Virus record (IMG/VR): IMGVR_UViG_3300027782_000066
Location: 1 to 64,000 of that record
Direction: 5' to 3' (one strand)
DNA from: a virus
DNA: 64,000 bases
The notes under the pieces were generated by a model. It did not search any database. It was not told where the DNA came from and saw only the letters and a program-made list of their open reading frames with translations. Both the position numbers and the translations under genes were made by a program. Shown here in pieces: positions 16,892 to 29,905 of the stretch. Position 1 is the stretch's first letter. Each line of letters begins with the position of its first letter.

Positions 16892-19800
16892 ATGGCAAAG
16901 CAGTTATCGTACTACTACACTTTTACACCAGGAACTAGAACGGTTGTAATTAGTGGTAATGTTAATAGAAAAAGATTGTTATTGATTACCAATACAACAC
17001 GTAATGTAATTGTTTATAATATGACCCAACCATCGTTGGGTGCATCAGCAATTACTTATAATGCCGATAATGATGAAACTACAGTTGTATTAACATATGA
17101 CACTGGAGCTGCTGGGCATCAATCGGGAGATACTCTTCAAATTTTTGCTGAGCAAGATACAGTAAAATTTGAACCCGCTGAGTATCTGATTGATCCTGTT
17201 AGCAAACTGCGTGTATCGCAACCAAACACTCTGATTGATACGGACTTTGAATATGGTCTGCAATCTACTAAATGGGAAACACTTGAAAGATGTAATAACG
17301 TTCCATCATTCTATTCAGTTGCTGGCGATACAAGTATTTCTAATATCACTGCTATTACTACAAATGGTGGTAGAGAAGTTACTGTAACTACTGCAAGTGC
17401 TCATGGTTTAACGACAGGTATTCCTATTGATATTCGTGGTATTACCTCAATTACTGTTGAAGGTACTTGGTTGATCCGTAAAACAACTGACTATCAATTC
17501 ACTTTCGAAACTCCTTTTACTCAGTTAGGAACAACTTCAGTTCCAGTTTCAATCTTAACTCCTTACTCTACTATTATTGTTGGTAGATTTTACGTTAACT
17601 CTGTACTCAACTTAGATAATAGTGTAACAGTTGATGAAGGTCCTATGGTGACCGATGGTGTATCACCTGCCAGCACCATTTCTGTAACTACATCATATGA
17701 TCACGGATTTGTAACTGGTTCGCCATTCTACCTTACAAACTCTCTTGGTAATATTTCCGTAAACTTTGACCCAGCATCTTTCTCGGTCGGCGGTAATATT
17801 GAAGATAGAACTTCATTTGATTATGATACAGGTTTCTTCAACCCTTATGAGCCAATTCATGATGGTTGTACCCTTAAAAAAATTCCCGCAAACTTTATTG
17901 ATAGCAACACTGGTGCTACAATATCAACAACTGGATCTATTGCTACATTTACACTGACCACAACAGGTAACCCAGCACTGCTTGCGGGTCATACAATTAC
18001 TGGTACTGGTGTTGCACCTAACACCATTATTTTAAGTGGTTCTGGTAATACTTGGACAGTTAATATTTCACAAACTACAACTAATGGTCCTCTGACTGCA
18101 TCTTTCCCAACTGCTGGTTTTATCAGAATTGATAATCACGGATTGGAAAATGGAGATCCACTTTGCTACATTGGTACTACTCATACCACTAGTCCACAAA
18201 TTCTTGCGGTATCATCAGGATACTTCCAAATTGCTTCTGGTAATCTTCCATCCTATAATAATGATGGTACTGGCGGTGCAAACGCATCTGGTTGGTTATA
18301 TGCTGCAGTAATTGATGAAGATCATATCAGAGTTGCTACTAACCCCAAAGATGCTTATGATCGTACCAATTTAATTTCATTCTCAAGTTTTGGTGGTAAC
18401 TCCACTGCAACTCTGTTCTTCGGTCTGATGAACAAGAGAGGATATGAAATTCAATCAAGCATTTTTTCTATTCAAACGATTGCATCTTCTTCCGAAGTAA
18501 GAGTAGCATTCCCTGCTGGTACTACTTGCAAGTCTCTGAATATTTACCCAGAGATGCAAATTTCACTGAACAACACTGGCGTATCTTCACTTGATGGTGT
18601 CTATGTTGTCAAAGAGTATCCTGTAACTTCTAATTTTACTAACGATATTTTTAATGAAAATGATACTCACTTTATTATGGAGGGTCCAACAAACTCTTCT
18701 GGCAACTTTGCCACACAAGCATCTAGCGTAACATATTCATTCTCTGGTTCCGCTGCTTCTGTAAATACTATTTTAACTCTCAGTAGCTATGAAAGATCCA
18801 TTCAACCAACTTCAATTACTGCAGTTTCTGGTAGCACTGTAACTATCAATGGTGTTTCTGCTCTTGGTGATGGCACTAATCCTTATCGTGTAGGTTCTGT
18901 TGTAAGATTTACTGCATTAGGTTCATTGACTGGAGTAACTCCTAACTTAGATTATTTCATCTCTGCAGTAGGAGCACTTAGTTCAGGTTCTGTAACTCTT
19001 ACACTTTCTACTACGCATCCAACAATTGCAACAACTGCTGTAACTCTTGGTGGTACAACTAGTGCTGGAACCTTTACTGGTAGTATTACTGGTAATACTT
19101 TAACTGCTGGTTCTGTAACTGGATATGTTCAAGTAGGACAATTAGTTACTGGTACTGGTATTACTGCTGGTACAGTTATTACTGGATTTGGTAGTGGCAC
19201 TGGTGGCGCTGGTACTTATTTTGTAAATACTCAGCAAACAGTAACCAGTACTGCAATGACTGTTTCTGCTAACTTGAAAATTTATACTAATGGTATTCGT
19301 GCTCAAGTACATTCTGGTGCTAATTCTTGGCAGAACCACACAAGAATGTCCATTCATGATTGGTCTTCCTTGACTGGTAAAATGTTTACTCGTGAAGCAA
19401 TTTCCAATACAGGACATTCCATCTATATCAAAAATCACGGTCTTTCAAACGGTCAACCATTGATGTTTGTTGGTGGTGGTAATGGATTTGTAAACTCTGC
19501 TGGTAGTGGTACTGCAGTTGCTTCTAACTATGCTATTTTAAACGAATCTGTAAACCAAGGTTATGTTTATTTCGTTTTAGTAACAGATAGAGATAATTTC
19601 ACACTTTGGACCTCTGAACCAGATGGATTTACTGGTGCATATGGTGGTTGGGTAACTACACCAACTGTTGGTGGAACTATGGGTACATTGAGTGGTAACG
19701 TTGCTCAAGTAGTTTTAAGTCCAACTGGTTCACCTTCAGTTCTTCCAATCACTCAGTCTGGTGGTATCTATCAACTCCATCCTGGTTTTATGGTTGGTAA

Positions 19801-22800
19801 CTTTAGCTATAATACCAACTCCGTTTCTCAAGGTAGAGATCGTGTTATCTCTAATCAAGGAAAACTTCCTGCCTGGTTGACTGATAATGCTCCTGTTATT
19901 GTTAAATCAAACGTAGGTGCTACTGTTCCAACTAACGTTGGATTTACTCCAAATACTTATGCTTGGTATAATAAGTACTTTACAAGAGGTGTTCAAGAAG
20001 CAATTACTAACGTAACTTCGTTTAGTGGTGGTATTAGTGGAACTACTCTTACAGCAACTACAATGACCTATGGCGCTCTGCAAGTAGGTCAAGAAGTAAC
20101 TGGAACTGGTGTAACTGCTGGTACATTCATCACTTCATTTGTCACTGGTACTGGTCAAAATAACGGTGGTACTTATACCGTTAATATTTCACAAACTGTT
20201 GCTGGCGGCACAACTTTAGTTGCATATCAAAAATCAGAAATGGCAACTTCAGGTAAAGGTGAATTTGGTATTTCAATTGTGCAGAATGGTCAACCCATTG
20301 ACTTCGGTGGCAGTCCAACTCCTGGTACTTCAACAGCGACTGCTCCTGCTAAGTTCTTCTGCACAAGAATTGTAGAAAATCTATATTCCAACTCGTTCTT
20401 CCTACCATTCCACGGCGGCACTATTGGACAAAGAACAAATTATGTAACTGGCGCATTTGCTGGATCTACTGATACATCACCTGTTCTCCCAGTAGCAACA
20501 GGATATCCAAAACCAGCATTTGATTATGTAACTGACCGTTATAACATTAGGTGGCCAAGAATCAGTCTGTTTATGTCACAGACAGGTACTGCTGGACAAG
20601 GTACTACAACCTTTACTGGTAACGTTTGGGGTACTGGTAACGTAGCATATTCTTCAATGCCTGTTGCTGCTGGTGGTGCTACTAACGCAATTTCTTCAGG
20701 TTCTGCTGGTGTTCTCGGAACAACCAAGTATAATATGGTTCCAGTAACCAATGATATCTTCAAGATTACTCAAACTGGTACTTCATTCCTACCAACAGGT
20801 CAACCAACAATTCAATTTACAATTAACTCTTCACAATCAATTTCTTATGGTGCGTTCAACAACGCAACTGTAGGTACAAGAGGTACTTCATCTGCTGGTG
20901 GTCCTTTAGGTGTAACAGCGTTTAAGTTTGCTACAACTTCTTCTGCTAAAATTCCTAACTCCAATAGTAACAGAATTATTGTTCCTATTCAGAAAATGTC
21001 ATTCTTAGAGAATGATCTGGTACGTTATGATACAAGTGGTGGTACTGAAATTGCTAGTTCATTTACTGGTATTTCAGGTCTTCAAAATGGACAAGTTTAT
21101 TCCATTAAGAACGTTTCATTAAAAACTCCTATTGCAACTTCATTAAATACAGCAAGAACATTAAGCGCAACTGCAACTGTATTTGATCTTGATACCAGCG
21201 TTACTGAAGTATTTACTGGTTCTATTGCAGGTAATACTTTAACTGTAACTGCAGTAACTACAGGAGTACTTCAAGTTGGTATGGTTATTACTGGTACTGG
21301 TATTACTGCTGGTACTGTTGTAACTGCATATGGTACAGGTCTTGGTGGTGTTGGTACTTATACTGTCAATGGTCAATCACAAACAGTATCTTCCACAACA
21401 ATTCAAGGTATCACGTCAGTTAATATTCTAGCAGGTGATATTCTTCAAATTGGTACTGATGGTATTGAACAAGTTTTCGTACTTCCTCCTGCAACATTTA
21501 CTGCAACAATTTCTGGCACTACTTTAACAGTATCTGCTGTATCTGGAACTCTTGCAGCAAACCAATTAATTACAACTTCTGGACTTACCTCAAATCCATT
21601 ACAAACTGTTGTTGATAATACTACGATTGTAAGTCAGAGTAGTGGTACTCCTGGTGGTGTTGGTGTTTATGTAATCAACAATGCTCAAACAATTTCAACT
21701 GCAACTAATATGACTGCTTCTTCTGGAGGCAATCAAATTACTGTAACCAGAGGTTATGGTGGTACAATTCCCACAATTATTCCAGAAGGAACACCAATTT
21801 ATAAACTCTACGGTTCATTCCAATTGTACTCACAAGTACTTCTGCAACCAAGAGCACTTGGTTTTGGTATTACTCTTGGGCAGATTGATGCTACCAATAT
21901 GATCTTCCACTTTGGTGGTACTGTAGCTTCTTCTGGTACTCCAAGAGCACATAACCTGCGTACTGGAGATCCATTGCTTCTGTCATCTGGTGGTGGTGGT
22001 ATTGTTGATCCATTTACTGGTAATACTATTACTACTGGCATAACAGTTTTTGCTATTGTACTTACTGACTTTGCATTCAAGATTGCTCCTACAAGAGAAG
22101 CAGCATTCTCTGACTTCTCAATGACCATTACAAACGTTGCTACATCATTCACTACAATTGTAGATACAATTCCTCTGAAGTCATATGTAAATATCTCTGA
22201 TGTCACACATAAACTTCTGAACGTTTCTTCTACTGGTTCTATTGACGGTCCTTATAATGCATCTTCCGTAACCACAAGAAAAGTTAATCTGAGACCACAA
22301 ACAAATACATCTCTGACAATTAATGCTAGAGATTTAACATTCAACCCAGCAAAAACTCTTAACCAAAAAACAGGTCAGTTCTTGTATGGCGGTCACGGAT
22401 TTTCAACTGGTTCGAGAGTAATCTACTCTAGAAATAATAATCCATTTGAGATTGGTAGAGAGAGGCAAAAGAATTATCAGATTAATAACGTAACTAGAGT
22501 ACAGCAGGCAACTGCAACTGGTACTCCTGGACTTGCAACTCTGACATTCACTGCACCACACGGTCTGACGATTGGTCAAATTTATCAAGCACAATACATC
22601 AATATTGATGGTACTGGTGCTACAACTGAAACGTTTGATGCTGTAAGTGTTCCTGTATACGTTAGTTCAACAACTCAAGTTCAATACATCAGTCCTATTT
22701 CAAACAGTGTAGTAGGTTCTACAAGTGTAACTGGTACGATGTCTTTGAGAGGAACTAATCATCCTCAGCTTGGTTATAATGCACTTTATGATCTTGATCT

Positions 22801-25800
22801 GACTGCTGCTCCTTCAGGAAACGGCGCAACCGTAACTTATACCTTTGCAAATACATATGAAGAAGCTTTCGCAGTTGGTGATAGTGTAAACGTAACTGGT
22901 GTTCTGGTTGCTGGTAGCACTACTAATGGATACAATGGAACCTTCAAGGTTACTAATTGTACTACTACAACTGTTACTGTAACAAATACAACAACTGGTG
23001 GTTCACCTTCAATTACTGCTACTGGATGTTCTGTAAGAGGTACTTATTATGTAATCAGAGATAGCTTTGATCTGTTCCGTCTTGCAAGAACAAAAGCAAA
23101 TTCTTTTGCTGGTATTGCAATTGCTAACTACTCTACAACTGGTTCTAACCAGATTGTACCAGCACAATTCAATATTCACACAATTCAAAGAACTTCTGGT
23201 GTAACTACAGTTACAACTGGTCAGCAGAATGGTGGGGTACTTGGTCACAACTTAGTAATTGGTATGGTTTATAATGCATCATTCATTGATATCAACTGCG
23301 GTGGTGCTTATATTTCTGGTTCTACTGTAGTTCCTTATAACTCAATGAATGCAAGTAATATACAAATTACTGTAACTACAACTACTCAGTTTACATATTC
23401 CAATCCTGGTCCTGATATTCCATCAACAAACATTGGTACTACCAATACACCAATTCTTGGTACAATGACCATTTCTGGTGTAAATGAAACTGGACATAAA
23501 CTGATTTCATTCCAAGTAGCTGGTGAAACGATGGGTAATGGTACTGCTACCATTAACTCTAAGGATGCTCTCCTGACTGATCCAACTAGTACATCAAACA
23601 ATATTAGACCAGCGACTGAAAGAATTGTTCTCACTTCACACGGGTTCCAAACTGGTGATCGTGTTATCTATCGCGTATGGGCGAATGGTACTCCAATTCT
23701 TGGTCTGGCTAATGGTGGTGAATATTATATCAATAACACAGTCAACCAAATTTCATCAGGTCCTTTGGTTCGTGGTGGTACTGAAAGTGGTCAAACTGCT
23801 AACCAGTTCTCACTTCACAACTCTTGGGTGGGTGCTTATACAAACACTGACCTAGTTGATATTCTTGGTGGTGGTACTGGTAACGTACACCAATTCAAGA
23901 TTTCTAACCCAACATTGAAAGGAACAACATATAAAGGCGAGTGGTCTTCAGGAGATAACTATTTCTACGGCGATATTGTTCTTTTCCGTAGTCAGTATTT
24001 TATGTCTAATAATGGTGTAGTTACTACTGCTGGTACTTTTGCTAATAACAACCAACAGCCTGTAAGAAATGATGGTTTATTTAATAATAACTGGCAAGAA
24101 GTTCCAAACCTTCCCGCATACTCTTCAAGATTCCTTGCTCAGTATAAAGGTGGTGATATACTGAAACTTAGTAATACAGTTCCTTCAAGAACCGTACCAT
24201 TTGCATTCAGTGCTGTATCAACAACAACTGGTATCTTTAGTGTAAGTAGTCACAGATTAACAACTGGTGATGCTGTAATCTATCGTGTAAATGCTGCTGG
24301 TGGTAACAATAGTAATGCATCAACACTTTCTAACATTTATGGTCAAGTTAATGGTACTGGTGATTTCCCGATGAAACCACAGGCAGGAAATAATTCTGCC
24401 ACAAATAATGATAAACTAATTGCTGATTATGTTTACTATGTAAACGTACTTGATACTTCAAACTTTACTCTGCATACATCACTATCTGGTGCTATTGCTG
24501 GTCAATCTTACACTTCAACAGCACTTAATACAATCTCTGGTGCTGGTTTCACATTCTCTAGTGTTTCTGGTTCTAGAACTGCTGCTGGTCTTGTAAGTAT
24601 CACAACTGGTGCTCACGGTTTACAAATAGGTGCTACTTACCTTGCTTCTATCAACGTTGATACTGCTGGTTTTGAAAACTATGATGCTTATAATGTAACG
24701 ATCAACGTACCTAGCTCTACGGTAATTACATATCAAACAAACATTCTGAGTGCAAACTCAGGTACAATCACTGGTACATTCCGTCTGATTGATCAAACTG
24801 ATCTGGTTGTTCCTGGAGCACCGACTAATACTGTAGCATATAATGGTCTTGGTTCTTATCATAGACTTGAAAAACTTGAAGGGCAAGTTTACGAACCAAT
24901 TATTATTGCGGTTAATAGTGATACTGAAATGGTTATCACTGATCCATACCCATCCAGACAGTTCACCTTCAACCCTCAAGGTACATTTAATTCACCATCA
25001 GGTACTCAGTTACCAAATGTTAACTTAACGAATGGTGATTTTTATATTCCATCTCACGGAATTATGACTGGTACTAAAATGTACTATTCTCCTGGTTTAA
25101 ATATTGGTATCAGACTTGGTAATATAACTGCTGGTGGTACTTATTATGCAATTAAAATTAATGATGATGTAATTCGCCTTGCTACATCACTTTCTGATGC
25201 TCTCTTAATGGTTCCAGTTATCCCAACTAACACTGGCGCTGGTTTCTATCACTATATCGTAGTTGCAACTCCTGCTGGTTCTACAAATATTCGTTATAAT
25301 ACAAGTGGAGCTCTAATTGGAGATACTCAGGGTTCTGGTACTCAGTTTGCGGGTATCGCATCTTCAAACTATTATAGTAGTCAAACTTCTGCTAATATCA
25401 GTCCTGGTGTTCTTCAAGGTTTGAATTTCCTTTATCCTACCAGTGTTTATGCAAGAGCAAATTGCATCAATCTTCACAGACCATTTGATGGTGGTGTTGA
25501 ACTTCAAAATGCTAAGAACCCACAGACACAAGTTATCCGTCAGACACGTAAATACTTCCGTTATCAGTCTGGTAAAGGTCTGCAATATTCTAGTGGTATT
25601 AACTTCAGTCCATCAATTGATGTTTCATACATCACACACGATGGAACTACATATGCAACTCTTGTTAGCAGAAAAGCTCATAACTTCTCCGCTGGTAATA
25701 GAATTAAAGTTGAAGGTGTGGCAGTAACAAGTGGTGTTGCAACTCCTTATACAAATCCAGCAAACGGTCTATACTTTACCGTATTTGATACTCCTGATGA

Positions 25801-27094
25801 ATTCACACTTCGTTATGCTACTAATGGTGTGCCAGCTGATTTAGCACCATCAGGATATCCAGATCTCTTCCCATATGAGTGGACTGATGCTTCTGTTCGC
25901 GCTGGTATGTATGACGACCAAAATGGTATGTTCTTCGAATTTGATGGTCAAAATCTTTATTGTGTAAGAAGATCTTCTACCGCTCAACTTGCTGGATTTG
26001 TATCAACAACATTTAATAGCAATGTTATTACTGGTGTTGATACTAGATTTACTAAGCAATTAGTTGCTGGTGATTATATTGTGGTTCGTGGACAAAGTTA
26101 TAAAGTAACTTCTGTAACTTCAAATACTACCATTAATATTTCTCCTGCATATAGAGGTGCTGCTGGTACAAGATTGATTTTAACTAAAACTGATGAATTG
26201 AGAATTCCACAATCTTCTTGGAATATTGATAAGTGTGATGGAACTGGAATTAGTGGATTTAGATTGAACATCAATAGAATGCAAATGGCATATATGGATT
26301 ACTCCTGGTATGGTGCTGGTAGAGTTCGCTTTGGTTTCAAAGATACTCACGGTAAAGTATTCTATGTTCACGAATTTGTTCACAACAACAAAAAAACTGA
26401 AGCATACTTACGTTCTGGTAACCTCCCCGCACGTTATGAAATTCTGAATGGTAACAACCCAACATATTCACCATCACTCTACCATTGGGGTGCATCGGTA
26501 ATTATGGATGGTGGATTTGAGGATGACAAAGCGTATCTGTTTACTGCTGCTTCAGGTTCTGGTGGTTCTGATATTATTACAGTTCCTTCAGCACTATTTG
26601 GTACTCAGGTTCCAATCATCTCAATGCGTCTGGCACCTTCTGTAGATAGTTCTTTGGTTGGCGCTCTTGGTTCACGCGACCTGATCAACAGAATGACACT
26701 GAAGCCTAACTCTTGCGGTATCGTTATTACTAACACTAACAACAGAGCCTGCTCTGTTCGCCTGATTCTGAACGGTAACCTCTCACAGTCTGCATACTTC
26801 ACGAACTACGGTTCACCTTCACTGACCCAAGTAATTAAGCACACTGGTGCTATCAACGATACCATCTCTGGCGGTACAGTTGTATTTGAATTCCGTGCTG
26901 CTTCTGGTGCATCGGTAACTCAAGATCTGGGTCAACTGATTGAACTTGGTAACTCAATTATGGGTGGTGATTATGTATATCCTAACGGTCCTGATATTCT
27001 GTCTATGGCGGTCGTACCAACAGATCCTACTGCTGGTACTGCTGGCAATACATTCGTAACTGCACGTCTTACTTGGACTGAATCACAAGCGTGA
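16892..27094 (+). CDS. Giant beta-module virion protein (3400 residues), upstream of gp13
   Basis: A single 10.2-kb frame with AGGA at 16877-16880 upstream. The N-terminal domain (about residues 1-140) includes a [14 protein letters not shown] string I recall from large cyanophage structural proteins. The middle is a string of beta modules. About a dozen have the pattern H-G-L/F-x-x-G-d-x-V (for example near residues 170, 415 and 840), as in phage FCCH-like repeats. At least four have I-T-G-T-G-I/V-x-A-G-T-x-I followed by G-T-Y-x-V-N and Q-T-V. A conserved-looking C-terminal region (about 2900-3400) has [11 protein letters not shown] and V-Y-P-N-G-P-D. In T4 the genes before gp13 encode baseplate wedge, short-fibre and whisker proteins, so a baseplate or fibre role is inferred. 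Confidence 0.8.
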   Translation: MAKQLSYYYTFTPGTRTVVISGNVNRKRLLLITNTTRNVIVYNMTQPSLGASAITYNADNDETTVVLTYDTGAAGHQSGDTLQIFAEQDTVKFEPAEYLIDPVSKLRVSQPNTLIDTDFEYGLQSTKWETLERCNNVPSFYSVAGDTSISNITAITTNGGREVTVTTASAHGLTTGIPIDIRGITSITVEGTWLIRKTTDYQFTFETPFTQLGTTSVPVSILTPYSTIIVGRFYVNSVLNLDNSVTVDEGPMVTDGVSPASTISVTTSYDHGFVTGSPFYLTNSLGNISVNFDPASFSVGGNIEDRTSFDYDTGFFNPYEPIHDGCTLKKIPANFIDSNTGATISTTGSIATFTLTTTGNPALLAGHTITGTGVAPNTIILSGSGNTWTVNISQTTTNGPLTASFPTAGFIRIDNHGLENGDPLCYIGTTHTTSPQILAVSSGYFQIASGNLPSYNNDGTGGANASGWLYAAVIDEDHIRVATNPKDAYDRTNLISFSSFGGNSTATLFFGLMNKRGYEIQSSIFSIQTIASSSEVRVAFPAGTTCKSLNIYPEMQISLNNTGVSSLDGVYVVKEYPVTSNFTNDIFNENDTHFIMEGPTNSSGNFATQASSVTYSFSGSAASVNTILTLSSYERSIQPTSITAVSGSTVTINGVSALGDGTNPYRVGSVVRFTALGSLTGVTPNLDYFISAVGALSSGSVTLTLSTTHPTIATTAVTLGGTTSAGTFTGSITGNTLTAGSVTGYVQVGQLVTGTGITAGTVITGFGSGTGGAGTYFVNTQQTVTSTAMTVSANLKIYTNGIRAQVHSGANSWQNHTRMSIHDWSSLTGKMFTREAISNTGHSIYIKNHGLSNGQPLMFVGGGNGFVNSAGSGTAVASNYAILNESVNQGYVYFVLVTDRDNFTLWTSEPDGFTGAYGGWVTTPTVGGTMGTLSGNVAQVVLSPTGSPSVLPITQSGGIYQLHPGFMVGNFSYNTNSVSQGRDRVISNQGKLPAWLTDNAPVIVKSNVGATVPTNVGFTPNTYAWYNKYFTRGVQEAITNVTSFSGGISGTTLTATTMTYGALQVGQEVTGTGVTAGTFITSFVTGTGQNNGGTYTVNISQTVAGGTTLVAYQKSEMATSGKGEFGISIVQNGQPIDFGGSPTPGTSTATAPAKFFCTRIVENLYSNSFFLPFHGGTIGQRTNYVTGAFAGSTDTSPVLPVATGYPKPAFDYVTDRYNIRWPRISLFMSQTGTAGQGTTTFTGNVWGTGNVAYSSMPVAAGGATNAISSGSAGVLGTTKYNMVPVTNDIFKITQTGTSFLPTGQPTIQFTINSSQSISYGAFNNATVGTRGTSSAGGPLGVTAFKFATTSSAKIPNSNSNRIIVPIQKMSFLENDLVRYDTSGGTEIASSFTGISGLQNGQVYSIKNVSLKTPIATSLNTARTLSATATVFDLDTSVTEVFTGSIAGNTLTVTAVTTGVLQVGMVITGTGITAGTVVTAYGTGLGGVGTYTVNGQSQTVSSTTIQGITSVNILAGDILQIGTDGIEQVFVLPPATFTATISGTTLTVSAVSGTLAANQLITTSGLTSNPLQTVVDNTTIVSQSSGTPGGVGVYVINNAQTISTATNMTASSGGNQITVTRGYGGTIPTIIPEGTPIYKLYGSFQLYSQVLLQPRALGFGITLGQIDATNMIFHFGGTVASSGTPRAHNLRTGDPLLLSSGGGGIVDPFTGNTITTGITVFAIVLTDFAFKIAPTREAAFSDFSMTITNVATSFTTIVDTIPLKSYVNISDVTHKLLNVSSTGSIDGPYNASSVTTRKVNLRPQTNTSLTINARDLTFNPAKTLNQKTGQFLYGGHGFSTGSRVIYSRNNNPFEIGRERQKNYQINNVTRVQQATATGTPGLATLTFTAPHGLTIGQIYQAQYINIDGTGATTETFDAVSVPVYVSSTTQVQYISPISNSVVGSTSVTGTMSLRGTNHPQLGYNALYDLDLTAAPSGNGATVTYTFANTYEEAFAVGDSVNVTGVLVAGSTTNGYNGTFKVTNCTTTTVTVTNTTTGGSPSITATGCSVRGTYYVIRDSFDLFRLARTKANSFAGIAIANYSTTGSNQIVPAQFNIHTIQRTSGVTTVTTGQQNGGVLGHNLVIGMVYNASFIDINCGGAYISGSTVVPYNSMNASNIQITVTTTTQFTYSNPGPDIPSTNIGTTNTPILGTMTISGVNETGHKLISFQVAGETMGNGTATINSKDALLTDPTSTSNNIRPATERIVLTSHGFQTGDRVIYRVWANGTPILGLANGGEYYINNTVNQISSGPLVRGGTESGQTANQFSLHNSWVGAYTNTDLVDILGGGTGNVHQFKISNPTLKGTTYKGEWSSGDNYFYGDIVLFRSQYFMSNNGVVTTAGTFANNNQQPVRNDGLFNNNWQEVPNLPAYSSRFLAQYKGGDILKLSNTVPSRTVPFAFSAVSTTTGIFSVSSHRLTTGDAVIYRVNAAGGNNSNASTLSNIYGQVNGTGDFPMKPQAGNNSATNNDKLIADYVYYVNVLDTSNFTLHTSLSGAIAGQSYTSTALNTISGAGFTFSSVSGSRTAAGLVSITTGAHGLQIGATYLASINVDTAGFENYDAYNVTINVPSSTVITYQTNILSANSGTITGTFRLIDQTDLVVPGAPTNTVAYNGLGSYHRLEKLEGQVYEPIIIAVNSDTEMVITDPYPSRQFTFNPQGTFNSPSGTQLPNVNLTNGDFYIPSHGIMTGTKMYYSPGLNIGIRLGNITAGGTYYAIKINDDVIRLATSLSDALLMVPVIPTNTGAGFYHYIVVATPAGSTNIRYNTSGALIGDTQGSGTQFAGIASSNYYSSQTSANISPGVLQGLNFLYPTSVYARANCINLHRPFDGGVELQNAKNPQTQVIRQTRKYFRYQSGKGLQYSSGINFSPSIDVSYITHDGTTYATLVSRKAHNFSAGNRIKVEGVAVTSGVATPYTNPANGLYFTVFDTPDEFTLRYATNGVPADLAPSGYPDLFPYEWTDASVRAGMYDDQNGMFFEFDGQNLYCVRRSSTAQLAGFVSTTFNSNVITGVDTRFTKQLVAGDYIVVRGQSYKVTSVTSNTTINISPAYRGAAGTRLILTKTDELRIPQSSWNIDKCDGTGISGFRLNINRMQMAYMDYSWYGAGRVRFGFKDTHGKVFYVHEFVHNNKKTEAYLRSGNLPARYEILNGNNPTYSPSLYHWGASVIMDGGFEDDKAYLFTAASGSGGSDIITVPSALFGTQVPIISMRLAPSVDSSLVGALGSRDLINRMTLKPNSCGIVITNTNNRACSVRLILNGNLSQSAYFTNYGSPSLTQVIKHTGAINDTISGGTVVFEFRAASGASVTQDLGQLIELGNSIMGGDYVYPNGPDILSMAVVPTDPTAGTAGNTFVTARLTWTESQA

Positions 27095-27116
27095 TTTTTT
27101 CTCAAAACTGAATCAA

Positions 27117-27142
27117 GGAGGGGGGAAACCCCCTCTTTTTTT
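27117..27142 (+). terminator. Intrinsic terminator after the 3400-residue protein gene
   Basis: GAGGGGG (27118-27124) pairs with CCCCCTC (27129-27135) around a GAAA loop and is followed by seven T (27136-27142). The last T is the first base of the next late promoter. Confidence 0.9.
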
Positions 27143-27149
27143 ATAAATA
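27142..27149 (+). promoter_or_regulatory. Late promoter motif TATAAATA for gp13-gp17
   Basis: Exact late motif fused to the terminator T-tract, 24 bases before the gp13 ATG. It probably drives gp13 through gp17. Confidence 0.75.
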
Positions 27150-27173
27150 CTTTTATAGGAATATTATAACCCA

Positions 27174-27983
27174 ATGGCACGTCCATCATCACGCCAACAA
27201 TTAATTGATTATTGTCTGAGAAGATTAGGTTTTCCAGTATTGGAAATTAATATAGACGATGATCAAATTGAAGATCTGGTGGACGATGCTGTGCAATTTT
27301 TTCAAGAACGTCACTTTGATGGTAACATTCGTACATTTTTAAAATATAAAATTACACCTGAAATTACAGCGGCTGCAAAAACAAATAAAACTATTACAGT
27401 ATCTGGTGCAACTCCAGCAATTCTTTATGAGCAGAATAACTATGTACCAATTCCTGATCATATCCTAAGTATTCAACAAGTATATGCTCAGGATAACAGT
27501 GTGTCTTCTGTATCAGGAAATATTTTTAGTATGAAATATCAGTTATTTTTAAATGATTTTTATAATTTTGGTTCGATGGAAATTTTAAACTATTATATGA
27601 TTAAAAGTTATATGGAAACTCTTGATTGGGTACTTTCAAACTTTAAACCAGTACGTTGGAATAAGAGAGAAAATAAATTATGGATTGATACTGATTGGGA
27701 TCAACTATCATCAGGAAATTATTTGATTATTGATTGTTATAGAATGCTTGATCCAAATGAAAGCACAGAAATTTGGAATGATGTATGGATGAAGAGATAT
27801 CTTACTGCACTGATTAAACGTCAATGGGGACAAAATCTTATCAAATTTAAAAACGTTGCATTACCTGGAGGCGTTACATTAAATGGCAGAGAAATTTATG
27901 AAGACGGTGACAATGAAATTCAGCAAATTATGGCAGAGTTCCAACTGGCAGCAGAACTTCCACCATTGGATATGATAGGATAA
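27174..27983 (+). CDS. 13: Neck protein gp13
   Basis: A 269-residue homologue of T4 gp13, which with gp14 forms the neck collar joining the DNA-filled head to the tail. The cyanophage gp13 signature is visible: SSRQQLIDYCLRRLGFPVLE at residues 5-24, then D-D-Q-I-E-D-L-V-D-D-A-V-Q-F-F-Q-E-R-H-F-D-G (about 28-50). A central aromatic region has D-T-D-W-D-Q and Y-L-I-I-D-C-Y-R, and W-M-K-R-Y-L-T-A-L-I-K-R-Q-W-G-Q-N-L-K-like helices lie near 205-220. It is somewhat shorter than T4 gp13 (309). The stop codon overlaps the gp14 ATG (TAATG), and gp14-gp15-gp16 follow in order, which confirms the assignment. Confidence 0.9.
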   Translation: MARPSSRQQLIDYCLRRLGFPVLEINIDDDQIEDLVDDAVQFFQERHFDGNIRTFLKYKITPEITAAAKTNKTITVSGATPAILYEQNNYVPIPDHILSIQQVYAQDNSVSSVSGNIFSMKYQLFLNDFYNFGSMEILNYYMIKSYMETLDWVLSNFKPVRWNKRENKLWIDTDWDQLSSGNYLIIDCYRMLDPNESTEIWNDVWMKRYLTALIKRQWGQNLIKFKNVALPGGVTLNGREIYEDGDNEIQQIMAEFQLAAELPPLDMIG

Positions 27984-29089
27984 TGGCAAGAAATCTTTAC
28001 TTCACTCAAGGTACTAAGGGTGAACAAAATTTAGTTCAAGATCTTATTGATGAGCACATCAAGATTTATGGTATTGAATGTTATTATATTCCCAGAAAAA
28101 TTTATGAAGATAAACTTTGGAAGGATATCTACTATTCAGAGTTTAAAGATAGTTATCTAATTGAAATGTATCTTGAAAACTTTGAAGGATTTGGTGGCAA
28201 AGGAGATATCCTTTCTAAGTTCGGATTAAAAGTTAGTGATGAAATTACTCTCACAGTATCACGTCGTCGTTGGAAAGATTTTGTAGATCTTTCTACTAAT
28301 AAAATTGTACAAGGAAGACCTAATGATGGTGACCTTATTTTCTTCCCATTAAATCAAAACGTATTTGAAATTAAATTTGTAGAAAATCAAAGTCCTTTCT
28401 ATCAATTAAATAAATTATACATCTATACTTTGACGTGTGAAATATTTGAGTATGGTGATAGTATCTTTGATACTGGAAATGCTGAAATTGATAATCTTGA
28501 TAAAGAAAGTGGAGACTATCCTATCATTCTCAATGTTGGTGGTACTGGAAACTTTACTCCAGGAGAAAAGATTTTCGGATCTAAATTTACAGCAACTGCT
28601 TCAGGAGTATTGGTAGATAATTATCTTGGAACTATTAGAATAACTTCGTCTGGTTCTGGATATGTAACTCCGCCAGTAGTTTCTGTCTACAGTGCTCAAG
28701 GCAACTTTATTGATAATGGTTCTTGCACAATTTCTGGCGGTAAAGTTAAGCAAATAACTGGTCCAACAGCAATTTATACATTCTCTGGTGTTCCTTCAAT
28801 TCTTCTTGGAGCATCACCACAAGATTCAACTGCAAGTGTTGCTACTTGGGATCCTGATAATAGAACTGTCACTGTTGTTTATACTAAAGGAGACTTTGCT
28901 GACGGAGAACTTATTAGAGGAGAGACCTCCAAATCTGCTTGGAGAATTACTAGCACTGATGATATTGATACTAGTGTTGGAACCGATTACTCAGAAAATA
29001 GACAGATTGAAGATGTTGGAAATCTTCTTATTGATTTTTCTGAAAGTAATCCATTTGGTAATTATGGAGATATGGAGGAATTATTCTAA
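27983..29089 (+). CDS. 14: Neck protein gp14, with beta insertion
   Basis: A 368-residue homologue of T4 gp14 (256 residues), partner of gp13 in the neck. The N-terminal part has F-T-Q-G-T-K-G-E-Q-N-L-V-Q-D-L-I-D-E-H-I-K-I-Y-G and P-R-K, as in other gp14. The C-terminus E-S-N-P-F-G-N-Y-G-D-M-E-E-L-F is also typical. The added length lies between about residues 180 and 320. That insertion contains a G-S-G-Y-V-T-P-P-V-V-S-V strand and a G-G-K-V-K-Q-I-T turn, a beta module used elsewhere in phage decoration and fibre proteins. It is translationally coupled to both neighbours through overlapping stop/start codons. The insertion could project from the collar; that is inference. Confidence 0.88.
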   Translation: MARNLYFTQGTKGEQNLVQDLIDEHIKIYGIECYYIPRKIYEDKLWKDIYYSEFKDSYLIEMYLENFEGFGGKGDILSKFGLKVSDEITLTVSRRRWKDFVDLSTNKIVQGRPNDGDLIFFPLNQNVFEIKFVENQSPFYQLNKLYIYTLTCEIFEYGDSIFDTGNAEIDNLDKESGDYPIILNVGGTGNFTPGEKIFGSKFTATASGVLVDNYLGTIRITSSGSGYVTPPVVSVYSAQGNFIDNGSCTISGGKVKQITGPTAIYTFSGVPSILLGASPQDSTASVATWDPDNRTVTVVYTKGDFADGELIRGETSKSAWRITSTDDIDTSVGTDYSENRQIEDVGNLLIDFSESNPFGNYGDMEELF

Positions 29090-29892
29090 TGTTAGGAAAT
29101 TATTTTTACCACAAAATTATTAGAAAAACAGTTTCCACATTCGGTACACTGTTTAATAATGTACAAATTAAAACATATGACGGTCAAGCAAAATTCATAA
29201 AGCAGGAAAAAGTTCCTTTGGCATATGGAGCTATGCAAAAATTTCTTGCTAGATTAAAGCAAGCTCCAGATATTGATAAAAATTTTACTATCAATGTACC
29301 AAGATTGTCATTTGAGATGACAGGAATTTCGTATGATGGCGGTAGAAAAGTTCCGCCTATTCAAAAGAATAGAATAGTTAATGAGGAGACTAAAGGATAT
29401 GATGTGCAGTATATGCCTGTTCCTTATAATGTAGAATTTGAGTTAGGTATCATTACGAAATCGCAAGATGATGCTTTACAAATTCTTGAACAAATTCTTC
29501 CATTTTTTCAACCACAACTGACTGTAACTATTGAAATAATTCCAGAAATGAATGAAACTCGTGACATTCCAATTATATTAAATAGTGTTGACTTTAATGA
29601 TGACTATGAAGGTGATTTAATGGAACGCAGAATTATTACCTATACATTAAGATTTACAGCAAAAACTTATCTGTACGGTCCTATTAGTTCTGGCGACATC
29701 ATTAAAAAATCTATTGCCAATATTAATATTGGTAATAAGGTTACTAATGCTAAGGTTCTTAAATATCAAGTAGAACCAGAAGCAATTACAGATTTGAATA
29801 ATGATAATGTTGTGAATGCTGCTGACACAGCATTACTTACAGCAGAAGATGATTTTGGATTTAACGAAGGTGTGACCTATTATGGACCATAA
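29089..29892 (+). CDS. 15: Tail sheath terminator gp15
   Basis: A 267-residue homologue of T4 gp15 (272), the hexameric ring that caps the tail and connects it to the neck. The N-terminus L-G-N-Y-F-Y-H-K-I-I-R-K-T-V-S-T-F-G-T-L-F-N-N, the central P-R-L-S-F-E-M-T-G-I-S-Y-D-G-G-R-K and P-Y-N-V-E-F-E-L-G-I are characteristic of the family. The C-terminal 35 residues carry D-L-N-N-D-N-V-V-N-A-A-D-T-A-L-L, a dockerin/EF-hand-like acidic loop that could bind calcium. It starts at the last base of gp14 and overlaps the possible upstream start of gp16. Confidence 0.9.
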   Translation: MLGNYFYHKIIRKTVSTFGTLFNNVQIKTYDGQAKFIKQEKVPLAYGAMQKFLARLKQAPDIDKNFTINVPRLSFEMTGISYDGGRKVPPIQKNRIVNEETKGYDVQYMPVPYNVEFELGIITKSQDDALQILEQILPFFQPQLTVTIEIIPEMNETRDIPIILNSVDFNDDYEGDLMERRIITYTLRFTAKTYLYGPISSGDIIKKSIANINIGNKVTNAKVLKYQVEPEAITDLNNDNVVNAADTALLTAEDDFGFNEGVTYYGP

Positions 29893-29905
29893 ATTTCAAG
29901 AGAAT

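Noticed and set aside
19142-26802. Minus-strand frames opposite the 3400-residue gene
   Set aside because: No SD or promoter, Cys/Ser/Thr-rich products typical of antisense reading of Thr/Gly-rich genes.
5178-27094. Diversity-generating retroelement targeting the fibre genes
   Set aside because: No reverse transcriptase or template repeat with adenine-specific differences was seen in the window.
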